Origin: CAZQSS01 sp964596405
GTDB lineage: Bacteria > Patescibacteriota > Patescibacteriia > Magasanikbacterales > UBA10003
DNA length: 11,067 nt
Direction of reading: 5' to 3'
Assembly (NCBI GenBank): GCA_964596405.1
Contig: CAZQSS010000029.1
Location: forward strand, 1-11,067
In this document: piece after piece, positions 6,164 to 11,067 of the stretch
Layout: each line of letters begins with the position of its first letter
Position numbering within the stretch: the stretch's first letter is position 1
Translations under genes and position numbers: made by a program
The notes under the pieces: generated by a model
What the model was told of the DNA's origin: nothing
Databases searched by the model: none
The model's input: the letters and a program-made list of their open reading frames with translations, nothing else

Positions 6164-6865
6164 TTAAACAATAAATAATAAAATCCCAATGCCCAAAACC
6201 AACATGGACAAACCCATCACGATCTTTTGATTCCTTCGGTTGCGCTGTTGCCATTCGCCCATCTTCAGTAAAGTATAAGGATTGGCCGCCAACACCAAAA
6301 TAATAATGAGCGGCGCCACAAACATCAAATTATAAAGCATCAAATAAAGGAAACCGGTAAAAAAAGTGGTCTGCGAAGCCAAAAGGGCGGTCACGGCGGC
6401 GTAAATACCGCCGGAACACGGCACCGAGCAAAGGCCGACTAAAAACGCGGCCCCGGCCACGGTCGGCAAAGTGGCGCGCTCCAGAAGCGCGTGAATTTTT
6501 TCATTAGAGACGCGCGGCATTTTCAAACCCAATTTCGCTTGAGGCCAATACACGTCGCGCAGATTGAGCAGACCCAAAACAATCAAAAGCCAGGAGCCGA
6601 CTTTGGCGAAGAAATGATGCTGGCCGAAAAACATAATGCCGGAGAGCAAGCCCACGCCAATGGCCAAATAAGTCAAAAAGATGACAAAAATATAAACCAA
6701 ACCTAAACCCAAAACATTTTTATAACTCCGTTGCAAGGTGAGCAAAAAAGCGACAAAAAAAATCAAAATCGCGATGGCGCAAGGGTGAATGCCGTCAATA
6801 AAACCGGTCACTGCCACCAACGGAACAGCGGTGGACGGAGTTAACATGGAAAAATTTGCCAGCAT
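6164..6865 (-). CDS. CcdA/DsbD-like membrane thiol-electron transporter
   Basis: This 233-residue integral membrane protein has about six transmembrane helices. Helix 1 holds GIHPCAIAIL (Cys29 after His-Pro), and a later helix holds LCSVPCSGGIY (Cys146 and Cys150). This pair of membrane Cys next to prolines is the hallmark of CcdA and the DsbD membrane domain, which pass electrons from cytoplasmic thioredoxin to thiol proteins outside the membrane. The extra Cys146 makes a CxxxC arrangement. Short loop KLGLKMPRVSNEKIHALLER separates the two halves of the repeat. The natural extracellular partner would be the double-thioredoxin protein encoded upstream in the same cluster (8789-9625), and possible final targets are the CxC sites of the two DUF1573 proteins. 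It starts 12 bases after DUF1573 protein A, with no Shine-Dalgarno. Function in copper tolerance or protein folding is inferred. Confidence 0.88.
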   Translation of the reverse strand: MLANFSMLTPSTAVPLVAVTGFIDGIHPCAIAILIFFVAFLLTLQRSYKNVLGLGLVYIFVIFLTYLAIGVGLLSGIMFFGQHHFFAKVGSWLLIVLGLLNLRDVYWPQAKLGLKMPRVSNEKIHALLERATLPTVAGAAFLVGLCSVPCSGGIYAAVTALLASQTTFFTGFLYLMLYNLMFVAPLIIILVLAANPYTLLKMGEWQQRNRRNQKIVMGLSMLVLGIGILLFIV

Positions 6866-6877
6866 AAATTTAAAATA

Positions 6878-7318
6878 TTATTTAACTACGGCCGAGGTGG
6901 TAACTTCCACTTGCGGCGTCACCGGATCATTGGTCTTGACATAAATAATCCTCTCTTGCAAACCCAGGCCATGAGAACTTTTGCCCATGGCCGCCGTATC
7001 ATATTGCACATCTAACTCAGCTTCTTCGCTTGGCTCTAACTTATCCCGACTAACTTTGGCTGTGGTGCAACTACAAGAGGTAGTTACCCGTCTTATTTCC
7101 AAGACGCTCTGGCCGACATTTTTGATTTTGAAAGTTGTCTGGGCCACGCGACCAAAAGCCACTTCGCCAAAATCAAAAGTAAGAGGCAGGATTTCAATCT
7201 TGGGCTGACTACCGCTTTGATTTAAATTCCCGGGCACGGCCTTAATATAACCATAAACCGTTAAAACGGCTAACAGCAGAACGGCCAGCCCGATTAAAAT
7301 TTTGTTTGTTTTACTCAT
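6878..7318 (-). CDS. membrane-anchored DUF1573 protein A
   Basis: The protein has 146 residues: an N-terminal membrane anchor or uncleaved signal (about 7-26), then a single DUF1573 immunoglobulin-like domain (about 40-146). Family features visible are TFDFGEVAFG near the start of the domain, FKIKNVGQSVLEI, and the signature TSCSCTTAKV with Cys82 and Cys84. The final strand pattern IIYVKTNDPVTPQVEV is also typical. DUF1573 domains are exported beta-sandwiches of unknown function; the CxC could bind a soft metal or exchange disulfides. It follows the CCLHN membrane protein by six bases and precedes the CcdA-like gene by 12. The start has the AGAAGGG purine stretch ending one base before ATG, the best Shine-Dalgarno-like sequence in the cluster though unusually close. 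Confidence 0.88.
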   Translation of the reverse strand: MSKTNKILIGLAVLLLAVLTVYGYIKAVPGNLNQSGSQPKIEILPLTFDFGEVAFGRVAQTTFKIKNVGQSVLEIRRVTTSCSCTTAKVSRDKLEPSEEAELDVQYDTAAMGKSSHGLGLQERIIYVKTNDPVTPQVEVTTSAVVK

Positions 7319-7324
7319 ACCCTT

Positions 7325-7792
7325 CTATTTTACACCCGTTGGCCGGTGGCAAGAAAGCCTTTTGATTTTTTGATATTTCCACCCCATGTATATCACCCCA
7401 CCCAGAACGAAAGCGATGCTCGTCAAAAAAATATAACTCTGATAAGCGCCGAAAAAAACCACGGCGCCGGAAAGACCTAAAATCGGCAACAAGGCCACCA
7501 AATTGTGCAAACAGCAGCCAATCATGGCTGTGGTGGAAACGCCGCCCGAGGCCGTCAAAGTTCCACCGCCGCCGTGCCGCGTTTTCAAGTGAATCGCTCT
7601 AAAAAGACCGGCCTGAACGGCAAAACCCAAAATCAAAGGTAAAATAAAATACCAACGATAACGAAACTGATAAAGCGGCCCCTGCCAACTCTGCATGCCC
7701 AACGCCTGTAACAGATAAAAAAGAAGGCCAATCAACAAACCACCCGCCACTCCCCAAACTATCGGACTATAATTTTTAGTTTCATTTTCCAT
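7325..7792 (-). CDS. four-helix membrane protein with CCLHN motif
   Basis: This 155-residue protein has about four transmembrane helices (roughly 11-31, 47-66, 86-108 and 114-136). The loop and third helix carry HGGGGTLTASGGVSTTAM followed by IGCCLHNLVALLPILGLSG: a Gly-rich lead-in and adjacent Cys93-Cys94 followed by His96 inside or at the edge of a helix. Adjacent Cys with a nearby His in a membrane helix resembles the metal-relay helices of MerT-like transporters, but I cannot assign a family. Its position between two DUF1573 genes, with gaps of only five and six bases, suggests it works with them, perhaps passing Cu(I) or reducing equivalents across the membrane. ATG 7792 is chosen over the TTG at 7795, which immediately precedes it in frame. 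It is the only gene here whose ATG is not preceded by T. Confidence 0.75.
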   Translation of the reverse strand: MENETKNYSPIVWGVAGGLLIGLLFYLLQALGMQSWQGPLYQFRYRWYFILPLILGFAVQAGLFRAIHLKTRHGGGGTLTASGGVSTTAMIGCCLHNLVALLPILGLSGAVVFFGAYQSYIFLTSIAFVLGGVIYMGWKYQKIKRLSCHRPTGVK

Positions 7793-7797
7793 CAAGA

Positions 7798-8628
7798 TTA
7801 GTTAATCACCAAATTAAAAATCAAATCCGAATTAAACCCAATCACCAGCGGCCCGGCCAAACTGCCGTCAAAAGTCAACACTGCCTGAAGATGGTGTCCG
7901 CCCACCTGCCCTTCTTTGATTTCATAAGCCCGGGGAGAAACTAAAGCCAGTTTGGATTGGCTTTTAACATCAAAAGAAGTCAGATCAAAAGCATGATTAT
8001 CCGCGATGAATTCAACCACGGTCTGATTGTTTTCCCTCTTGACCGATTGGACGGTTACGGTCACGCCATTTTGAGAAGAAGATAAAACCGTGTCGGCGCC
8101 TTGTGTTTTTTTAGCCACCCCTTTTACAACATCGGCTTCAAAAGTAATAATGGATTTTGATCCATTACGGCCGGCGCTATTGCTCACGATGGTTACGTTT
8201 CTTGTAATCGCCCCCGTGGCCTCCGGGCCATGCGCGTTGGGATCAAAAATGATTTCTAAACTGCCCGATTCGCCCGGTTTAATCGTGGCTGACCAAAAAG
8301 CCGGCGCGCTGCCGCCGTGGCCGGGCATGCCAAAAGGCGGACTCTTTTCACCGCCGACTTCTAACGCCACAGTGGTGCACATGCAAGAAGTTTGCATCTG
8401 CGTGATTTTCAAATCGGCGTCACCGGTATTCTGAATTTTAATCACCCGCTTGGCCAAACCGTCAGCCATGGCCACTTCGCCAAAATCAAAACTGGATGTC
8501 TCTAGCGTCAGTTTCGGTTTACCCCCATCAGCCGGCGAACTTTTGACAGTGGCCACTACCGCGGCGGTAATGCCGCCAAAAACCAAAACCACGACTGTGC
8601 CCGACAATATTTTCAAACGTAAATCCAT
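7798..8628 (-). CDS. DUF1573 protein B with extra C-terminal domain
   Basis: From the ATG at 8628 the protein has 276 residues: an N-terminal membrane anchor or signal (about 7-27), a DUF1573 domain (about 38-168) and an additional beta-rich region (about 185-276). The first domain has SFDFGEVAMADGLAKRVIKI, then the signature TSCMCTTVAL with Cys82 and Cys84, equivalent to the CxCTT of protein A but with Met between the Cys. An insertion with PPFGMPGHGGSAP follows, adding Met and His. The C-terminal region contains HAFDLTSFDV and VGGHHLQAVLTF, giving further His. I do not recognise that domain. The open frame to 8661 would add MMKSCGVDILG, but this comes from repeat E3. The start codon lies in the E3 stem, which separates this gene from the upstream thioredoxin gene by 160 bases. 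Confidence 0.87.
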   Translation of the reverse strand: MDLRLKILSGTVVVLVFGGITAAVVATVKSSPADGGKPKLTLETSSFDFGEVAMADGLAKRVIKIQNTGDADLKITQMQTSCMCTTVALEVGGEKSPPFGMPGHGGSAPAFWSATIKPGESGSLEIIFDPNAHGPEATGAITRNVTIVSNSAGRNGSKSIITFEADVVKGVAKKTQGADTVLSSSQNGVTVTVQSVKRENNQTVVEFIADNHAFDLTSFDVKSQSKLALVSPRAYEIKEGQVGGHHLQAVLTFDGSLAGPLVIGFNSDLIFNLVIN

Positions 8629-8777
8629 ACCCAGTATATCAACCCCGCATGATTTCATCACTCGAGGAATTGTAAATTAAAATTTCTTTTTTAGTTTAGT
8701 TTACTTGCCCAGCTTAGACTAACAACTCTTTTAGTTCTGCTCGAGCAGAACTTGCGGGGTTGTATTACTGGGCATAT
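8624..8777 (-). repeat. structured intergenic element E3 upstream of DUF1573 B
   Basis: This 154-bp element is the second copy of E2. The outer blocks are 8624-8662 (39 bp identical to E2) and 8734-8777 (44 bp, one base more than E2), and the middle is unrelated. As minus-strand RNA its arms (CCCAGTA..CAACCCCGCA and complement; 8630-8649 with 8753-8772 on the + strand) form the same stem as E2, with the AUG at 8628-8626 in the extended first block. The internal hairpin is a perfect 18-bp palindrome here, GTTCTGCTCGAGCAGAAC (8734-8751). An internal GCCCAG (8707-8712) can compete with the 3' arm ACCCAGT (8629-8635) for the 5' arm (8767-8773). It interrupts an otherwise tightly packed operon. 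Confidence 0.8.
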
Positions 8778-8788
8778 AGATATATATT

Positions 8789-9625
8789 TTATTGAGCCGC
8801 CGGCTGTTTTTGAGGCTCAACCGTTTTACCGGAAATTAAATCTTTATAAACACCCATGCCTTTAACCCCTTGCCGGAAAACTCGGGCGCCGTCTTTTTCC
8901 ACTGTGCCCACTTGAGGCCAGACCTTTTTAAGTTCGGGATAAGCTTCAAAATCACCTTTAAGAATTATCGTGGGTAATAATTTTATACCATATTTTTCAA
9001 CCATATTTTTACCTTCCGTTGTTCGGCTGTCAACCAATTCCACGGTCGGAGTCGCGCCAAATTGCTTAATAATTGATTCGTGGACTCTCACATCGTAACA
9101 GTTAGCGCAGGTGGGATCAGCCAACATTACTAATTTCATCTCGCCTTTGATTTCACCCGTGGCGGCCAGCACGTAGGGGCCGCCGATACTCTTCAAAACA
9201 AAATCCGAACCGCGAATTTCGCCCAGTTGAGAAAGAATTTTCTGGAGAGATTCGTCTTTTTCCAGTTCGCCGCTCAAAACTACCGTTGGCACTTTTACAA
9301 TATTAAATTTTTTTATCAAAGCCTCGCCCTCTTGACTCATTCTCTCCACGGTCTTTTCTGATTTTATTTTAACATTTTGCTTTTTTAAATTTTCCAAAAA
9401 AACGGCGACGCTAAAACACTCGCGACAAGACGGTTCAGCCACAATAGTAACATCCAGCTCGGCCGGTCTTTTTAGTTCCCGATTCTCGGCCACTTTTTTA
9501 CCCAAAGCGGCATTAGTCCGCAATGAGAAGGCGAGCATAACAAAAGAACCGGTAAAAAATACCACCAAAATCGCCAAAAACAACCAAAAATTCAAATGAA
9601 AATATTTAGAGCATGGTCTGGTCAT
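8789..9625 (-). CDS. membrane-anchored double-thioredoxin-fold protein
   Basis: The protein has 278 residues from ATG 9625: a membrane anchor (about 11-34) followed by two thioredoxin-like domains that should be outside the membrane. Domain 1 (about 55-135) has the active site SCREC (Cys67, Cys70) and the cis-Pro motif VPTVV (Pro113). Domain 2 (about 162-245) has TCANC (Cys173, Cys176) and LPTII (Pro218). Two fused domains with CxxC in each resemble protein disulfide oxidoreductases, but the anchor points to work in the envelope. It is the natural electron acceptor from the CcdA-like protein and could reduce CxC sites in DUF1573 proteins, or alternatively make disulfides. A short Gln/Pro/Ala tail follows. 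TTG 9634 is a possible but less likely start. Its ATG comes 10 bases after the previous stop. Confidence 0.85.
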   Translation of the reverse strand: MTRPCSKYFHLNFWLFLAILVVFFTGSFVMLAFSLRTNAALGKKVAENRELKRPAELDVTIVAEPSCRECFSVAVFLENLKKQNVKIKSEKTVERMSQEGEALIKKFNIVKVPTVVLSGELEKDESLQKILSQLGEIRGSDFVLKSIGGPYVLAATGEIKGEMKLVMLADPTCANCYDVRVHESIIKQFGATPTVELVDSRTTEGKNMVEKYGIKLLPTIILKGDFEAYPELKKVWPQVGTVEKDGARVFRQGVKGMGVYKDLISGKTVEPQKQPAAQ

Positions 9626-9635
9626 ATAAAACAAA

Positions 9636-9992
9636 TTAGCAACCGCCCACCATGTTGGGCAGGCTCTCGGCGCCAGAGCCGGCGGCCGGGCTGGCGGCGG
9701 CCTTAAAATCGCCGCTCTGAACTTTTTTTAAAATCGCTACCGATTCCACCGCCTGCACTACCGAGACAACCGCCAAGATACCCAAAACCACCGTGACAAT
9801 GGCGCTGCCCCAGGGAATAACCATTTTACTCTTGGTCAAAGGAGCGATTTCTTTTAAAATCTCCGCTTTCAATTTTTCCATCTCGGTTTGAGTTGATTCC
9901 TCGGCCTTAGCTAAGTCCTGGAGCGCCGATTTCATGGAATCGCCGCCACAACAATCGTGGTCGCCTTCCTGATGATGCAAGTGTTTATCCAT
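9636..9992 (-). CDS. small His/Cys-rich membrane protein with C-terminal GGC
   Basis: This 118-residue protein has three parts. The N-terminus MDKHLHHQEGDHDCCGGDS carries four His and adjacent Cys14-Cys15, a likely metal-binding cluster. Residues about 20-52 form a charged coiled coil (ESTQTEMEKLKAEILKEIAP). A single transmembrane helix (about 60-82) follows, then an Ala/Gly-rich linker and the end LPNMVGGC with Cys118 as the last residue. If the N-terminus is inside, the Gly-Gly-Cys tail is outside, within reach of the thioredoxin domains of the next gene 10 bases downstream. The free C-terminal Cys could be a redox substrate or metal ligand. I recognise no named domain. The start ATG follows an A/T-rich leader without Shine-Dalgarno. 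Confidence 0.72.
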   Translation of the reverse strand: MDKHLHHQEGDHDCCGGDSMKSALQDLAKAEESTQTEMEKLKAEILKEIAPLTKSKMVIPWGSAIVTVVLGILAVVSVVQAVESVAILKKVQSGDFKAAASPAAGSGAESLPNMVGGC

Positions 9993-10018
9993 ATTATTTA
10001 AACTTAAATTAAATTAGA

Positions 10019-10549
10019 TTAATTTTTTTTATCTACGCCCTGATTTATGAGCCAACGAATCAAAGCGATAATGGCTACAACAATCAAAACCAAAAACAAA
10101 ATCATTAACACCCAACCAAAGCCGAAGCCGAACCAGCCGGTCATCGGACTATAGCCGCCCATCATTGAATAATTCCCCCGCTGGCCGCCCCAACTCATCA
10201 TGCCGGCGCCGTTATTCCCCCACCGGCTGTCAGAACAGCCGAGATACCTCTGCCCCATGACAATGTGAGCCGTTTTTAATGACAGGGATCCTTCACCCCC
10301 CATCATTTGATCCATTGCCTCATGCTGTTCTAGGCCCGGATGCATCGCGTCCATAAAAGTTTCGCCCATCTGCTCAAACTGCTCATCAGTCACTTTTTGA
10401 CAATCAATTTGTTTAATTTCGGCCACGCCCTGACTTTTAAAAATACCTTCCAAAGCCTCATTAATTGATACTTTATTATCTCCGTGCGCTTGCGCTTGTC
10501 CGAAAGGGAAAAGAAGTAAAATAAAAGTGGTTATTAAAATCTTACGCAT
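10019..10549 (-). CDS. exported Met/His-rich putative copper-binding protein
   Basis: This 176-residue protein begins with a clear signal peptide (1-21, cleavage after AQA). The exported part holds a conserved-looking block: DAMHPGLEQHEAMDQMMGGEGS, then HIVMGQRYLGC (about residues 67-105), with Cys50 and Cys105 possibly forming a disulfide. Next comes a Gly/Met/Trp-rich stretch (GAGMMSWGG, YSMMGGYSPM) and a C-terminal transmembrane helix (about 139-165) with a basic end. The spaced Met and His suggest Cu(I)/Cu(II) binding outside the membrane, like other Met-rich copper-tolerance proteins, though not homologous as far as I can tell. It precedes the His/Cys-rich protein by 26 bases and follows the DUF3105 gene by 17. 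It would buffer copper exported by CopA. Confidence 0.75.
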   Translation of the reverse strand: MRKILITTFILLLFPFGQAQAHGDNKVSINEALEGIFKSQGVAEIKQIDCQKVTDEQFEQMGETFMDAMHPGLEQHEAMDQMMGGEGSLSLKTAHIVMGQRYLGCSDSRWGNNGAGMMSWGGQRGNYSMMGGYSPMTGWFGFGFGWVLMILFLVLIVVAIIALIRWLINQGVDKKN

Positions 10550-10566
10550 ATATTTTGAACAAAGAA

Positions 10567-11067
10567 TTAACGAGCCAGAGGTTCGGGTGATTTGTTACGA
10601 TATTTTTTAATAAACTGTTCAATTAACCCTTCGTCAAACGCCTCCAGTTTTAAAACGCGCCCCCAAGCGGCCAAAGAAATTTTGCCGTCATTTTTGGCGC
10701 GGGGCGTAAGAATCGCGCTTTTTGGGTATCTATAAGCCAGCTTTTCCAGTTTTAATCTTGTCTCTTCATCAATGTCTTTGTATGAAATCCAAATTCCGCC
10801 ATGCTCCAAATTATGGACCACTTGTTCATCGGATAATTCGCGATTGTAAATACCCCATGACGCCGGCTCGCTATAATGCCAGCCGGAAGTCGGTGGATTG
10901 CTGTTGTAAGAAGGATGAGCGGCGCCGACCGGTATGTGTTCCGCGCCTTGAATTGAAATCTTTTCGCTTGAATCTGTTGGCGCGGCTTGACCGCCCAGCC
11001 AGACAATCAAAGCGATAACAGCGGCTAAAGATACAACACCCATGATGATTTTCCAAAAATTTCTCTT
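10567..11067 (-). CDS. DUF3105 protein, partial at the window edge
   Basis: The C-terminal part is a DUF3105 domain, seen from HIPVGAAHPSYNSNPPTSGWHY, with the later motif VVHNLEHGGIWISY and a final AWGRVLKLEAFDEGLIEQFI. Conserved His and the NPPTSG loop are the family hallmarks; function is unknown, although these proteins are often membrane-anchored and exported. An ATG lies at 11043, but the frame stays open to the right edge (KRNFWKII just before it) and those basic and aromatic residues look like the natural lead-in to the membrane helix (GVVSLAAVIALIVWLG). I therefore think the real start is outside the window. The ATG at 11043 is also preceded by C, unlike nearly all other starts here. 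The promoter of the cluster must lie further upstream. Confidence 0.85.
   Translation of the reverse strand, partial: KRNFWKIIMGVVSLAAVIALIVWLGGQAAPTDSSEKISIQGAEHIPVGAAHPSYNSNPPTSGWHYSEPASWGIYNRELSDEQVVHNLEHGGIWISYKDIDEETRLKLEKLAYRYPKSAILTPRAKNDGKISLAAWGRVLKLEAFDEGLIEQFIKKYRNKSPEPLAR

Overview
The window looks like chromosomal DNA from a member of the Patescibacteria (Candidate Phyla Radiation). The evidence is indirect: moderate GC with A/T-rich gaps, tightly packed genes on one strand, very few Shine-Dalgarno sequences, and a set of small exported or membrane proteins of types I associate with that group. The exact lineage cannot be read from this sequence, and no rRNA, tRNA, CRISPR array or transposase gene was seen.

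Layout. On the + strand, positions 1-61 hold nothing I can name. A good sigma70-type promoter (62-90) precedes a structured leader (115-246) and an RMD1/YagE-family (DUF155) membrane protein (244-1269). A bidirectional hairpin terminator (1281-1324) separates it from a long minus-strand gene cluster that fills the rest of the window and enters from beyond the right edge. In transcription order this cluster is: DUF3105 protein (partial), Met/His-rich exported protein, small His/Cys-rich membrane protein with a C-terminal Gly-Gly-Cys, membrane-anchored double-thioredoxin protein, repeat element E3, DUF1573 protein B, membrane protein with a CCLHN motif, DUF1573 protein A, CcdA-like membrane thiol transporter, helical protein of unknown function, a possible 37-residue His/Cys peptide, YibE/F-family permease, membrane-anchored cupredoxin, repeat element E2, CopA-type copper P-type ATPase, and a small two-helix membrane protein.

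How the genes may work together. Nearly every product has Cys, Met or His motifs suited to Cu(I) or to thiol-disulfide exchange, and nearly all are predicted to be in the membrane or outside it. The simplest reading is an envelope copper-handling and thiol-redox module: CopA exports Cu(I), the Met-rich protein and cupredoxin bind copper outside, and the CcdA-like protein feeds electrons to the double-thioredoxin protein, which could keep CxC sites in the DUF1573 proteins and the other Cys proteins reduced. This is inferred from motifs and gene order.

The most unusual signal is a family of three leader elements (E1 115-246, E2 3796-3953, E3 8624-8777). Each lies directly upstream of a gene, in the same orientation as that gene. 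In each, two distant arms can form a long stem whose last base pairs include the downstream AUG start codon. E2 and E3 are near-identical at both ends and differ in the middle. E1 has different arm sequences but the same pairing scheme. Each also has an internal segment that could compete for the 5' arm. They may be switch-like RNA leaders, or small mobile repeats that insert at gene starts.
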